Of a stretch of 64,000 nt of DNA, positions 1-10,600 are shown piece by piece (the first letter of the stretch is position 1; each line of letters begins with the position of its first letter). The stretch comes from Prorocentrum cordatum. Lineage: Eukaryota; Sar; Dinophyceae; Prorocentrales; Prorocentraceae. The DNA is taken from positions 328,589 through 392,588 of the forward strand of contig CAUYUJ010019259.1 of the NCBI GenBank assembly GCA_963575745.1, written 5' to 3'. The notes under the pieces are model-generated. The model saw only the letters and a program-made list of their open reading frames with translations, did no database searches and was not told the DNA's origin. The translations under genes were made by a program, and so were the position numbers.

Positions 1-305
1 GCCCGCTGTCAAGCCCAGGCGCTCGTCGATGCTTCAGACCCCGACGTTGAGGCCGCTTGCTCCGGCTTTCTCTCTCAATCAGAGGTGCTTGAACAAGGAG
101 GAGGGTGACGAGGGCGATGATGAGGAAACCACACCGACCATATTTCTCTAGGGGGGGTAATCTCGCCCTCGCCTGAGTCAGTCACGAGCCGATCGCCTTA
201 CACGAATGCAAGGAGCAAGAGGTCGGAACGGCCCGGCCTGCGAGGGAGACACGTGCTGTTCTGCCTTGCACAAGCGAGCACGATGGTAGCACATGCGACG
301 CAAGC
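1..305. other. Unassigned GC-rich sequence
   Basis: No reading frame, repeat or RNA gene is recognisable here. The stretch ends at the left edge of a small inverted-repeat element. Confidence 0.4.
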
Positions 306-480
306 GCAAGGGCTCCCACGAGGGCGCGAAGTTATTCGCGCTTCGCGCTTCGCGGTCCTCGTTTCTCCTCCCCCTCCTCCTCGTCCTCCTTTTCTCCCTT
401 TGGGGGGGCGGCGCGAGAGCGCGAAGTTATTCGCACTTCGCGCTTCGCGCAGCGCGAAGCGCGAAGTTGGGAGCCCTTGC
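306..480. mobile_element. MITE-like inverted-repeat element, copy 1
   Basis: The element begins GCAAGGGCTCCCA and ends with its complement TGGGAGCCCTTGC. The subterminal regions repeat GCGCTTCGCGCTTCGCG and its complement, so the ends fold back on each other, and the centre is C/T-rich. A 4-bp AAGC sits on each side and could be a target duplication. No protein is encoded. A second copy follows 82 bp downstream. Confidence 0.6.
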
Positions 481-561
481 AAGCGACTCTGGTGGATGGG
501 GATGCCAGCCGGAGCAGGACTGGGGTCAGGTCGACGAGGTGGGCCCGGGGGCGGAGGATCT

Positions 562-734
562 GCAAGGGCTCCCACGAGGGCGCGAAGTTATTCGCGCTTC
601 GCGCTTCGCGGTCCTCGTTTCTCCTCCCCCTCCTCCTCGTCCTCCTATTCTCCCTTTGGGAGGGCGGCGCGAGAGCGCGAAGTTATTCGCGCTTCGCGCT
701 TCGCGCAGCGCGAAGCGCGAAGTTGGGAGCCCTA
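562..734. mobile_element. MITE-like inverted-repeat element, copy 2
   Basis: This is nearly identical to the copy at 306-480 over about 165 bp, with the same GGGCTCCCA...TGGGAGCCC ends and C/T-rich core. The right end has lost the final TTGC. Two copies this close could be separate insertions or a local tandem duplication; the 82 bp between them is not repeated. Confidence 0.6.
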
Positions 735-1879
735 GAGGAGGACCAGGTCAGAGCCACCACGTAACCGTCGGTTGGTGCAAGTCTGCTACTTTTAGGCGCC
801 TTCCTGTATCGAGTGCCAGATTCTTTTCGCTCTTCCCTCCTCTTCGGGGGGCGGTCGGGAATCCAGCCTGCTTCAAACGCTTTCCTGCTTTGTGTGCCTA
901 CCCAACGCCCTTCCGACCGATGGGTGCAGCAGATTCGCACCCCTCTCGACGCGGCGGCGATCCCAGCGCGGGCGTTCAAGGGCGAACGCCGCCAGTGGCC
1001 CAGAATCTGGCCACGCGGAACGATCAGGCGATCGAAAGTCCGCCGTGAGGTCAATGACAAGCGATGCGTGCGGTGTCAGACACCGACGCCAAGGTCGAAC
1101 CTGCCGCCTGAACGACGCTGTACTGCGCCCTTCCGCTTTAAGGCCCCCCCTCTCGGCATTCTCTCACTCCACTCACAAGCCACACGCCGTCCAGCGCGGA
1201 GAAAAAGCTGAAGTGACCCCAAGCAGAAGTGGTTGAATCTCTGCGCCGGCTGATCCGGGCAGCGGGAGCGTACGAGGGAGGGCAGGAGGGGGATCGAGGA
1301 CGCGCCACACTTGGATTAAGGCGCAGGTGTCAGCGAAGAGTCCTGTTTTCTTGCCAAATTGGCGCCGCTCCGTCGCCAAATCAGGCGGCACTGCCGCCAT
1401 GCTCCAGGGGTGACGCTCCCCAATCCGCGGCTCTGGCGCCCATGCGGCAGATTCGCGGCGGGTGCCGGAGAGTAATAAGAGTATTAACAGTAACAGCAGC
1501 GGTAAACCGATGCAGTTCTACAGTTGCACGGACACGAAAATAAGACTGGGAATTCACACATGATTGTGACGAATGGTAAAACTGCTAAGAGAAGAAACAT
1601 CGCTGTTTTGATGCGAAGGAAGAGGAGCAGAAGAGGAGCACGCGCAACACGTGAAAGCACTGATAGGCAGCAGCTCGTCAGAGGTCTTGCGGGTGCAAGC
1701 ACGAGGCCTTGCCTCTCGCGCCACGGCGAGTTCCCCGCCAGAGCCGGGGGTGAAGGCGCCCCCACGTGCCCCCCCGAGGGCTCGGGGCCTTTTGTCGGGG
1801 TGGTCCCCATAGGCTCGCACCCAAAGGAGCCCCAGGAGGCCAAACGGGGCCCGTTCCCTTTGTGAAACGCATACTTTTA
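735..1879. other. Unassigned intergenic sequence
   Basis: Short overlapping frames occur on both strands, none with a recognisable domain or consistent coding character. No tandem repeat longer than a few units is seen. Confidence 0.35.
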
Positions 1880-1889
1880 GAACGCCCCC

Positions 1890-2300
1890 TCCCTTCAAGA
1901 ACAAAGCGCCCCAAATGGTCCAAGAGGCGCCCTACGAGGCTCCGAGACGGCCTCAGTGAGCCCCAAGAGGGCCCCAAGCGAGACCCCAAGAGGCCCAAGA
2001 GCGCCCCAAGAGGCCCCAAGACTGGCCCAGAGGGGCCCAAGAGGGCTCCAGGAGGGCCCCAGCAATTAGGTACCAACGGAACCTTGGTAGGTACCTGATT
2101 CCCGGGGCCGTCTTGGGGCCCTCTTGGGGTTCTCCTGGCACACTCTTGGGGCCCTCCTGGGGCCCTCCTGGGGCCCTCCTGGGGCCCTCTTGAGGCTCTT
2201 GGGGCCCTCTTGGGTACACTTGGGGCCCTCTTGGGGCCCACCGGGAACCCTCCAGGAGCCCAAGAGGACCCTCTTGGGCCCCAAGAGGGTTCAAAACAGG
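1890..2300. repeat. CTTGGGGCCCTC minisatellite forming a long inverted repeat
   Basis: From about 1890 to 2068 the sequence repeats GGGCCCCAAGAGG-type units of roughly 12 bp. From about 2098 to 2300 the complementary CCTCTTGGGGCCC units follow. The centre (about 2069-2097) is itself a dyad, GGTACCAA...TTGGTAGGTACC. The two arms could pair into a hairpin of about 180 bp per arm. The same degenerate unit recurs without the dyad near 48.4, 50.2, 53.8 and 57.9 kb. Confidence 0.7.
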
Positions 2301-2329
2301 GTCTCTTCCGCCTCCTCTTTCTCCTCCCC

Positions 2330-2765
2330 CTCCTCCACTCCTCGTCCGCATCCTCATCCACATCCTCTTCCTCCTCCACCTCCTCGACCTCCCGATTGAG
2401 GAGATGAGGAAGGAGTAGGAGGAGGGGGGATGATGAGGAAGAGGAGGATGATGATGAGGAGGAGGAGGAGGAGGACGGAGGAGGAGGAGGAGGAGGAGGA
2501 GGAGGAGGAGGAGGAATAGGAGGAGGAATAGGAGGAGGAGGAGGAGGAGGAGGAGGAGGAGGAGGAGGAGAGGAGGAGGAGGAGGAGGAGGAGGAGAGGA
2601 GGGGGAGGGAGGAAGAGGAGGGAGGAGGAGCAGAGATGAGAGGAGGAGGAGGAGGAGGAGAAGGAGGAGAAGGAGGGGAGGAGGAGGAGGGGAGAGGAGG
2701 AGGAGGAGGAGGAGGAGGAGGAGAAGGAGGAGGAGGAGGAGGAGGAGGAGGGGGAGGAGGAATAC
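2330..2765. repeat. (GGA)n microsatellite with GAT and TCC segments
   Basis: TCC units up to about 2395 are followed by interrupted GGA/GAT units to 2765. Long Glu/Gly/Arg or Ser/Pro/Leu frames through it are by-products of the triplet repeat. Confidence 0.9.
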
Positions 2766-3290
2766 CGCCGCCATCGCTGTTCCACCCCGTGCCTCCCGCG
2801 GTTCCTTGTGCCCCGCGGTGCGCTGGGCTTGTCCGCCCCGCAGCCTGCGCCAGCCAGCGACAAGAGGCCTCGCCCCCTGAAATGATGGGCGCTCCCCAGC
2901 AGCCTCCAGGAGGAAGGATGAGGGAGGAGGAGGAGGAGGAAAAGGGGGGAAGGGAAGGGAGAGGAGGGAGGATGAGGAGGATGAAGAGGAGGAGGTGGGA
3001 GGAAGATGAGGAAGAGAGGATTGTGACGAGTAGGGAGGAGGAGGAGCAGAGGAAAGAGAGCAGCGGGTTTGGCCCAATACATTATACAGATATTCACATG
3101 CGTACACACATGCATACATGTATACGTTCTGGCACTGGCGTGAAGGATTGTAGGTATGGACTGGGCATCACGCAATAACATGTGACACATGTGACAGTAA
3201 TGGCCCTTGCATCCCTCACTGGGACATTCGCAACCTCTGATGCGAGTTCCATGGGCGCGGCTAGGGCCTAAGCACGCGAAGCGCGCGTGG
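2766..3290. other. Unassigned sequence with short GGA tracts
   Basis: GC-rich sequence to about 2900, scattered GGA/GAT units to about 3060, then mixed sequence. Nothing recognisable is encoded. Confidence 0.35.
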
Positions 3291-3755
3291 TTCTAGTACA
3301 TATACGTACATATGTACATATATAGGTGTATATATACACACGAATGTACGTTGCGCATTATATGATTGATGACCCTACGTGGTGCAATATATGCTGTGAG
3401 CTATGTACTTAGAGGTGTATACATATGTACATAGGCTTCAGTCACTGCTGTGCAATCCATGTTCAGTGATCAATGTCTTGTGCAACATGCGATGCAGCCG
3501 ATGTGGCGCAGTATATGTTTTGCTAAGCAGGCTGTGCAACCTATGTGATGTAGTTACTATCTTACAATATATATATATATATAGATGGTACCATCTATGT
3601 GGTATACTCGCTGTGGTGCGGCCTGTTTGTCGCAATCAGTGTTGTGCAATCCATGTGGTGTGCACTTAGGTGGTGCAATTTATTCTGTGCAGTGCACCCG
3701 GTGCAGCCCATGTGCTACAATCTATCCCGTGCAATCTACGTGATGCATGCAATGT
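3291..3755. repeat. AT-rich tract and degenerate TGTGCAATCCATGTG repeats
   Basis: Alternating ACATATGTACATATA sequence (3291-3350) is followed by diverged copies of a 25-35-bp motif built on GTGCAATCYATGTGRTGCA, seen repeatedly to about 3745. An AT dinucleotide run lies near 3570. There is no coding signal. Confidence 0.55.
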
Positions 3756-3756
3756 T

Positions 3757-3972
3757 GCGACGAGGCGGCGACGAGGCGGCGACGGCGGCAACCTGGCCGC
3801 CAGACCGACAGAGAGGCCACGACGACGGGCGGCGACGAGGCGCCAACGGGGCGGCGACGGCGAGCACGGAGCCGCCAGACCGACAGACATGCCCACTTAC
3901 AGGCGGCGACGAGGCGGCGATTCGACGGCGACGGCGGCAACATAGCCGCCAGACCAACAGACAGGCCCTATT
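3757..3972. repeat. About 72-bp GC-rich tandem repeat, three units
   Basis: Three successive units carry GGCGACGAGGCGGCGA, then GCGGCAAC or GCGAGCAC, then GCCGCCAGACCGACAGA. Frames exist on both strands but simply reflect the repeat. Confidence 0.6.
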
Positions 3973-4044
3973 ATAGAGTGGAACTAATTCGCTCTCAGTG
4001 CAAGCGCAGCTTGGGGAACACATGCATGGAACTGTATGGGTGCC

Positions 4045-4172
4045 GGCCCTCCAGGATTGGAGGAACAGTTCTGGGGAAGATTGTTGCGCAGCGCCCTGTC
4101 CGCTTGACCGACACGTCTAGATCTGCGGCGAGCTGTTGATACTTCCCTTCAGTCAGAAAGGAGCGGACAAGT
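4045..4172. repeat. Dispersed repeat A, copy 1
   Basis: About 120 bp containing GCGCCCTGTCCGCT, GACCGACACGT and GATCTGCGGCGA matches 7465-7590 at high identity. Both copies abut a (GGA)n array on the right. Confidence 0.65.
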
Positions 4173-4350
4173 AGCTGGAGGAAGAGGAGGAGGAGGAGGA
4201 GGAGGAGGAGGAGGATGGAATGCAGGAAGAGGAGGAGGAGGAGAAGGAGGAGGGGGAGGAGGAGGAGGAGGAGGAGGGGGCAGGGAGGAGGGGCGTAGGG
4301 AGGAGGACATTAGGGAGGAGGAGCAGGCAGATGAGGCGGAGGAGTCGGGG
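4173..4350. repeat. (GGA)n microsatellite
   Basis: Interrupted GGA/GAG units with no coding content beyond repeat-driven frames. Confidence 0.85.
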
Positions 4351-4394
4351 AGGATCGGGAAGAGCACGCAAGGGATAGAGCAAGGAGGATACGC

Positions 4395-4647
4395 ATGAGG
4401 TGCATGATAATGTTGATGATGATGCTGCTTCTTATGATTATGAACATGATGATGACGATGATGGCGATGGTGGTGATGATGATACTGATGATGCTGATGA
4501 TGAAGATGCTTCTAACGATGGTGGTGATGCTGCTGGTGATGATGCTGATGCTCATGACGATGCTGATACTGACGATGATGCTGGTGATGCGGATGCTGAT
4601 GATGGTGATGCCGGTGGTGATGATGCGGATGATTATGATAATGATGC

Positions 4648-4679
<32 letters not shown>

Positions 4680-4987
4680 CTGATGGCGATGATGATGATG
4701 CTGATGCTGATTATGCTGATGTTGATGCTGATGCCGATGCTGCTCGCGATGAGGATGCTGATGCTGATGGTGATGCTGAAAGTGATGATGATGATGATGA
4801 TGATGATACTGATGCTGATACGGATGCTGATGCTGGGGCTGATGATGATGATGCTGCTGCTGATGATGATGATGATGGTGCTGATGATGATGATGATGAC
4901 GAGGATGCTGATGCTGACGCTGATGATGCTGATGGTGATGGTGAAGAGGATAATGACGATGCTGATGATTTTGATGATGATGATGAA

Positions 4988-5028
<41 letters not shown>

Positions 5029-5088
5029 GGAGGGGTATGATTCCGCTGATGGTGATGAGGATGTTGATGTGGATGATGAGGATGATGC

Positions 5089-5180
<92 letters not shown>

Positions 5181-5191
5181 GTGGTGCTGAC

Positions 5192-5260
<69 letters not shown>

Positions 5261-5340
5261 CATGCTTGTGATGCTGCTGATTATGCTGCTGATGCTGATT
5301 GTGATGATGTGATGCTGTTGATGATGATGGTGCTGATGAT
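4395..5340. repeat. Very long (GAT)n trinucleotide array
   Basis: About 950 bp of GAT/GCT-rich triplets, pure GATGAT in the right half (for example 5090-5260) and interrupted by GCT, GGT and GAC on the left. All frames through it are monotonous Asp, Met, His or Ile, as expected of a triplet array without selection on a protein. Similar arrays lie at 7003-7275, 57145-57590 and, complemented, 63875-64000. Confidence 0.9.
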
Positions 5341-5718
5341 GAGGAACTTGGCTGCTGTGGAGGCCGCTGCTCGGCGGCTGGGGCGACTGGGCCCGGCGCG
5401 TCGCGGCGCCGCCGACGGAGTACGGCGGGCTGGGAACCGTTGCGGACCGCGGCGCAAGGCGGGCCGCGGCGGCGACGTGGGCCCGGCGGTGCAGCGTTCG
5501 GAGGCGCCTGCTCTCGAGTTTTGGGTAGCAAGCCTGACGCCAAGCATCACAGCAGCGTGCCGGCAAAGAATCCGAGAGCTCAAGCACCGCCCTCGAGGCA
5601 ACACGTTTTTTCTAATCAAACGTGCGTTTGAGTGGCTGTCAAAGGCACCGTAGACCCCGATGAAGAATGACAAGGACATGGGTAACACCCTTGTCCCCGT
5701 CGACGCCATTAGGATGAC
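5341..5718. other. Unassigned GC-rich sequence
   Basis: Frames are open on both strands (for example minus 5709-5350) but none shows a recognisable motif. Confidence 0.3.
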
Positions 5719-6114
5719 CGATGAGCGAATTCTTAGCGCCGGCGCTCTCGGAGAAGCTCGGCGTCGCCGTGCGGGTCGACGAGTGACGCGAGCGTTCCCA
5801 GCATGCGAAGCAGTGCCTGCAGCAGCGCGGGCTGGTCGAGGAGCACGGCATCTTCCGCTCCGGCGCGGCGCGGCACGCAGAGTACACCGCTGGGCCGTGG
5901 GTGGCGGACGCGAGCACAGAGCAGCTCGCGCGGGCGCCGGTTCGCCCGGTGCACCCGGCGCCGGACGAGTTGGATGTGCGTGGGCAGAGGGTGCTCAGCC
6001 AGGTCCAGAGACATTGGCATGCACTCCAGGCGACGCGCCTCTGGCACGAGGCGGACGCGCACCGTAAGCTGGTCACGCTCAGCGCGGGGGGCCCTGGCAA
6101 GGGGTGCGTCTGAC
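5719..6114 (+). pseudogene. Coding-like fragment with an in-frame stop, function unknown
   Basis: One plus frame reads like protein across this interval (PMSEFLAPALSEKLGVAV, then QHAKQCLQQRGLVEEHGIF, then a His/Arg-rich tail), with a single TGA near 5785. No family was recognised. It lies just upstream of a Cys/His fragment like those ending retroelement polyproteins, so it may be part of the same decayed element. The GC content is high enough that open frames arise by chance, so the call is weak. Confidence 0.25.
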
Positions 6115-6151
6115 GCGACATCCTGAGTGAGAGAGGGCCGATCTGTTCCCC

Positions 6152-6390
6152 GTGGTCACCACCCGTGGGCACCTGGGCCTCTTGGAAGGCGGCAGCGCTA
6201 TGTTGTTCTGCCGCTGCGATGGCACGACCGAGGAGTCGTGCGGGAAAAACCTGGGTGCGAGGCTGCAGCACGCCTGGCACTGCGCCAAGCAGGGTGGCCG
6301 CCAACGCCCACACCGGAGCGTCATCAAAACGTTGAAGAAGGCGGATGGTCCAGGCAAGCTACGCCGTGGACGAAGAGCGCCACGTCCCGG
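6152..6390 (+). pseudogene. Possible retroelement tail with Cys-rich motif
   Basis: The frame contains HLGLLEGGSAMLFCRCDG followed by CGKNL, HAWHC and IKTLKKADGP. The layout of a Gly-rich lead, a C-x-C or C-x2-C pair and further Cys residues resembles the segment after RNase H in the two retroelements at 16.2 kb (CWICLRCGAW...KPC) and 30.4 kb (CQVCRG...C). This is analogy by eye. No RNase H or RT motif is visible next to it, so it would be an orphan fragment. Confidence 0.25.
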
Positions 6391-6967
6391 AGGTGTACCG
6401 GTGGCAGCTGCCAGATCGTGCTGCGGGCGGGGGGCGGCCGCAGACACCGACGTGCAAGGAGGCGGTCTTGGATCTCGTCGCCAGCGACCCGGGCGAACCG
6501 TACCACTGGCGGCTGCACGTCACAATCCGCTCGCCGCTCGCACTGCGCCCGGCGCCAGCGGGCAGGCAGGCGGCGGACCGCGCTGGCGCCGCAGCGCATG
6601 CCGGTGTAGAGGACGAGGCACGGCGTTGCGGCCCATGGGTGCTTGCCCTGTCCTGGGAGGCGTTCGGCCGGCTGCACGCGGCGAGCGCGGAGGCCCTGGA
6701 GGAGCTGGCGCGGCGTGCGGCCTCCCGCGGCGGCAGGGAGCCCGTACGCGTGGCGCGGGCGCGGCGGGCGGCGGCGGGCAGGGCGCTGCTGCACGCGGAG
6801 GCGGACGGCGTGCTGCTGTCGCTTGGTTCGGAGGCTGGGCCGCACGGCTGCGATTCAGGCTCCCTGGCTGGCAGCCGGCGCGCGGCGGCGCCGAGGAGGT
6901 GGAGGCGGGCGGCGCAGCCGCGGACCGTCATTTGGGCGAGCTCGTTTATGTCGCGGCGGCCGCCTGA
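6345..6967 (+). CDS. Open frame of unknown function
   Basis: A frame starting near the ATG at 6345 runs about 205 residues of plausible composition before entering the GAT array at about 7000. It has segments such as KEAVLDLVASDPGEPYHWRL and GPWVLALSWEAFGRLHAAS, and Ala/Arg-rich helices after that. No domain is recognised. The end of the protein is not defined because the frame runs into simple sequence, so either this is a truncated fragment or an exon end lies unseen near 6960. The complementary strand is also open because of the GC content. Confidence 0.25.
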
Positions 6968-7002
6968 TTTGATGTCGCTTGGATGTCGTTGCAGGGTGTT
7001 TC

Positions 7003-7440
7003 ATATGATGATGCTGATGCTGATGATGATGCTGCTGATGATGATGGTTGTGATGGTGATGGTGGTGGTGATGATGGTGCCCTTGTTGATGTTGGTGATG
7101 CTGTGGATGCTGATGCCGGTGATGGTGCTGATGAGGATGCTGATGATTATGATGATGATGATGATGACGGTGATGCTGATGATTACGATTATGTTGATGA
7201 TGATAACGATGACGTTGATGATGATGAGGAGGCGGATGCTGATGCTGGTGTTGATACCGATGATGATGAGGAGGAGGACCAGGAGGAAACAAGACCGCAA
7301 GGAACAGGACCAGGAGGAGGAATATGACAACCAGCGGGAGGAAGATAACCAGGAGGAAGAGGAGGAGGACGAGGAGGAGGGGGGGAGGAGGGAAAGGATG
7401 TAGAAATGGGGAGGACGGAGTAGGAAGGAGGAGGACGAGG
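7003..7440. repeat. (GAT)n passing into (GGA)n
   Basis: GAT/GCT triplets to about 7275 are followed by AGGAGGA-rich sequence to about 7440. Confidence 0.85.
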
Positions 7441-7464
7441 ATAAGAACTGAAAGAACAGGCCAC

Positions 7465-7590
7465 CCAAGATTGGGAGAACAGTTGTGGGGAACATTGTTG
7501 CGAAGCGCCCTGTCCGCTGGACCGACACGTTTGGATCTGCGGCGAACTGTTCCTACCTCCCCTCAATAAGGACGTATCGGACAAGTGTTA
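7465..7590. repeat. Dispersed repeat A, copy 2
   Basis: Matches 4045-4172 (GAACAGTTSTGGGGAA, GCGCCCTGTCCGCT, GACCGACACGT). As in the first copy, a (GGA)n array follows immediately. Confidence 0.65.
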
Positions 7591-7790
7591 GGAGGAGAAG
7601 CAGGAGGAGGAGGAGGAGGAAGAGGAGGAGGAAGAGGAGGAGGAGACGGAGGAGGAGGAGGAGTCCTGAGGAGGAGGAGGAGGAGGAGGAGGAGTCCTGA
7701 GGAGGAGGAGGAGGTGGATGTGGAGGAGGAGGAGGAGGAGGAGGTAGAAGAGGAGGAGGAAGATGAGGAGGAACTGGGAGGAGGCAGGGG
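7591..7790. repeat. (GGA)n microsatellite
   Basis: Interrupted GGA units, including two copies of GGAGTCCTGAGGA. Confidence 0.85.
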
Positions 7791-7999
7791 AGGCCGAGAA
7801 GCAGCCCGCCGGCCGCAGGCCCCCGACGGGGACTTCCTGAGGCTGGTCCGCCTGTCCGTGCTGCCCCTCCCCGCGCCGCTCTCCGCGTCCTCCTCGGCGG
7901 GCTGCCCGGAGCAGGCGCCCCGCCGGCGGGGGGCGTCTTCCGGATTGTCAAGCAGTGGCGAAGCATCCTTGCGTGCCTATAGGCCCACCAGAGAATGTT

Positions 8000-8190
8000 C
8001 TAACAACTTCTGTGGTCTGCGCGAAATGCTCTTAGAACGTTTCTGGCTGGGGCCGTCTTGTTTTAACATTTCGGGATTACGCTCTAAGAACATTGCTGTT
8101 TGATCTTCGAACATTTCCGGGTTCTAAGAACGTTTCGTGGTAGGCCTATAGAAATGCTGGGACGGTCAGTCCCTGCTCAACAGACTGTTA
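8000..8190. repeat. Dispersed repeat B, copy 1
   Basis: Contains CTTAGAACGTTTCTGGCTGG, a GTTCTAAGAAC dyad and CTATAGAAATGCTGGGACGG. The same order of blocks recurs at 38885-39075. The TTCTTAGAAC dyads suggest a non-autonomous element. It encodes no protein. Confidence 0.6.
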
Positions 8191-8640
8191 CATCTTGACA
8201 ATCCTGAATCGCGCCACAGCGCAACCTGACAAATCTGACAATCTTGGAATTTCAACGCGGCAGTCCTGACATTGTTGGAGTTTCAATTCCGGGAATCTAC
8301 CTAATTGCCGCGTCCTGTCAATCCCAAATATTGCCGGATCACTCCTGAGACGTCAACACCGCGAACCGCTGTGATTGGTGGTCCTGACGATAGTTAACTG
8401 CGCCAGAACATCCCCCCCAAACATACGAACATTTTAGCCTCCTGCTGTAGACAAGCACGAAAGGGCGCCGAGCGTGCCCGGCGCTAAGGCTACAGCCACG
8501 TTTTGCAAATGGACCGCCCTTTCTGACTGCTGCGAACATCGAAGTTCAGGACTTCAAGTGGTGCGGAATTGTCAAGCGAAATGCCATGCCTGCCCTGCCG
8601 ACACATACGGGGCTGCAGCAGGGAGGAGTTGCTCATATCG
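8191..8640. repeat. Degenerate TGACAATC motifs and dispersed repeat C, copy 1
   Basis: TGACAATCYTG-like words recur from 8195 to 8330. From about 8340 the sequence (GACGTCAACACCGCGA, then GGCGCTAAGGCTACAGCCACGT and GACCGCCCT) parallels 11330-11550, so both are copies of one family. Confidence 0.5.
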
Positions 8641-8644
8641 AAGA

Positions 8645-9200
8645 GAGGTGCTGGAGGAGGAATCGGAGGAGGAGGAGGAGGAGGAGGAGGAGGAGAAGGA
8701 GGACATCGAGGATATCGAGGATGAGGAGGAGGAGAGGAGGAGGAGGAGGAAGAGGAGGAGGAGGAGGAGGAGGAGGAGGAGGAGGAGGGGAAAGAGGAGG
8801 TGGAGGTGGAGGCGGAGGAAAGGAAGGAGGAGGAGGAGGAGGAGGAGGAGGAGGATGTGGGGCAGGAACAGGAGCAGGAGGAGTAGGAGTAGGAGTAGGA
8901 GTAGGAGGAGGAGTAGGAGTAGGAGTAGGAGTAGGAGTAGGAGTAGGAGGAGGAGGAGGAAGGAGGAGGAGGAGGAGGAGGAGCGGGAATGAGCAGCAGG
9001 AGGATGAGGAGGAGGAGCAGGAGGATGAGGAGGAGGAGCAGGAGGAGGAGGAGGGTTAGCATGACGAGGATGAGGTGGTAGGACGAGCAGGATGGTCAGG
9101 ATGACGGTGATGCTGATGAGGAGGAGGAGCTTGATGAGGAGGATGAATTGGAGGAGGAGGAGGAGGGTGGGGATGCGGATGTGGATGTGGATGATCCGAG
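8645..9200. repeat. (GGA)n with a GGAGTA segment
   Basis: Long interrupted GGA array. Units of GGAGTA run at about 8880-8950, GCAGGAGGATGAGGAGGA units near 9000-9050, and GAT/GGAT units after 9100. Confidence 0.85.
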
Positions 9201-9274
9201 TCAGGGGGCTGAACCGAAGGGTCATTCACTGTCCCTGGGTGCGTGGTTGAAGTGGCATTCCGCGATGCGGATTC

Positions 9275-9326
9275 TCCTTGTTGTTGTCGTCGTTGTTGTT
9301 GTTGTTGTTGTTGGTGTTGTTGGTGG

Positions 9327-9357
<31 letters not shown>

Positions 9358-9363
9358 CTTGTT

Positions 9364-9394
<31 letters not shown>

Positions 9395-9431
9395 TTGTTG
9401 TTGGTGTTGTTGTTGTTGTTGTTGGTGTTGG

Positions 9432-9462
<31 letters not shown>

Positions 9463-9475
9463 GAACATTATTTCT
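9275..9475. repeat. (GTT)n microsatellite
   Basis: About 200 bp of nearly pure GTT with a few GGT and GCT units. Confidence 0.95.
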
Positions 9476-9479
9476 TCTT

Positions 9480-10215
9480 AAGAATAATTATTGTTGGGAC
9501 CCCTGGTGCGCGACCCCCCCGCCGCGCCTAGGCCGCAGCCTCATTTTCATCATTTTCGTGAGGAAGTCTCAGGTAAAACGATGTGTCCAGATCCGGTTGT
9601 TTTGTTGATCCGCTTTCCCTTGCAAAAAACACTATAAAATGACATTTCTTGTTCTAACATAATCAAACTTCAAGAATCCCTTGCAAAAAATAAGGTAAAG
9701 TGGACATTCGCGCGCGCAAGACGAAATCCTTCCAAAACCTTAGTGTTCGTAGCGATTTTAACATAAAAACATCAAAAAACCAATGGTTTTTCAACAAAAA
9801 AATGTCAAAATCTCATCCCGCGCGCTCTTGCGGATTCGTAGGAAACCCAACACTTTTTAAACATTTCTGTCAAACGGGCTTTTGCGAGCAACTTTTTCGA
9901 ACTTCTGCAACAACGGTTGCGCACCTGCCAGGGCCATCATCCCTGTCAAATAATACCATGCGGGACACATTCGTTTTTTCTTCGCGCGCGCACGCCGTCG
10001 TCGTCGGCCGCGGGGCCCTGAATAGTAGCCACGGTCGTCCGCATGCCACGAAGTGAAGTGTCCGAACGTCATAGGGCGGGAAGCTGGGTGTGGGTGGTGG
10101 CGAAGAGTCGTATGGAAATTTGGTAGAGCTTGAACCGGCCCCCCCACAAAGTGGGGGTATTGCCCGCCTCCTATGAAAACCCTGGCACTGGTGAGAACGG
10201 AGTGTCCCCAGTCTT
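9480..10215. other. Unassigned, relatively AT-rich sequence
   Basis: Lower GC than the surroundings between about 9540 and 9960, with A/T runs. Open frames are short and show no recognisable domain. Confidence 0.35.
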
Positions 10216-10217
10216 AA

Positions 10218-10220
10218 ATG

Positions 10221-10255
<35 letters not shown>

Positions 10256-10300
10256 GTTTGTTGTTTGTTGGTTGTTGGTTGTTGGTTGGTGTTTGTTGTC
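10218..10300. repeat. (TTG)n microsatellite
   Basis: TTG triplets with GTTGGTTG variants. Confidence 0.9.
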
Positions 10301-10304
10301 GTCG

Positions 10305-10600
10305 TCCTGCCCGCGACCCGCCCCGCGACCCACCCGCGACCCACCCCGCGACCCACCCGCGACCCACCCGCGACCCACCCCGCGACCCACCCGCGACCCA
10401 CCCCGCGACCCACCCGTGACCTACCCGCGACCCACCCGCGACCCACCCCGCGACCCGCCCGCGACCCACCCCGAGACCCCCCCGGCGACCCACCCGCGAC
10501 CCACCCGCGACCCACCCGCGACCCCTTCCCGCGACCCACTTCGCGATCCACCCGCGACCCACCGCTACCCACCCGCGACCCACTCCGCGACCCACCCAAA
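10305..10600. repeat. 11-bp minisatellite CGACCCACCCG
   Basis: About 25 tandem GACCCACCCGC units, with occasional one-base-longer CCCCG variants. The array is the left part of a compound locus; the same unit also lies inside the approximately 100-bp units that follow. Confidence 0.85.

Noticed and set aside
2354-3190. Ser/Leu/Pro-rich frames of 180-390 residues
   Set aside because: Driven by (GGA)n/(TCC)n; the flanking sequence adds no recognisable domain.
4395-5653. Frames of more than 300 residues of Asp, Met, Ile or His
   Set aside because: They are translations of a GAT array in every frame and both strands, with no unique protein sequence.
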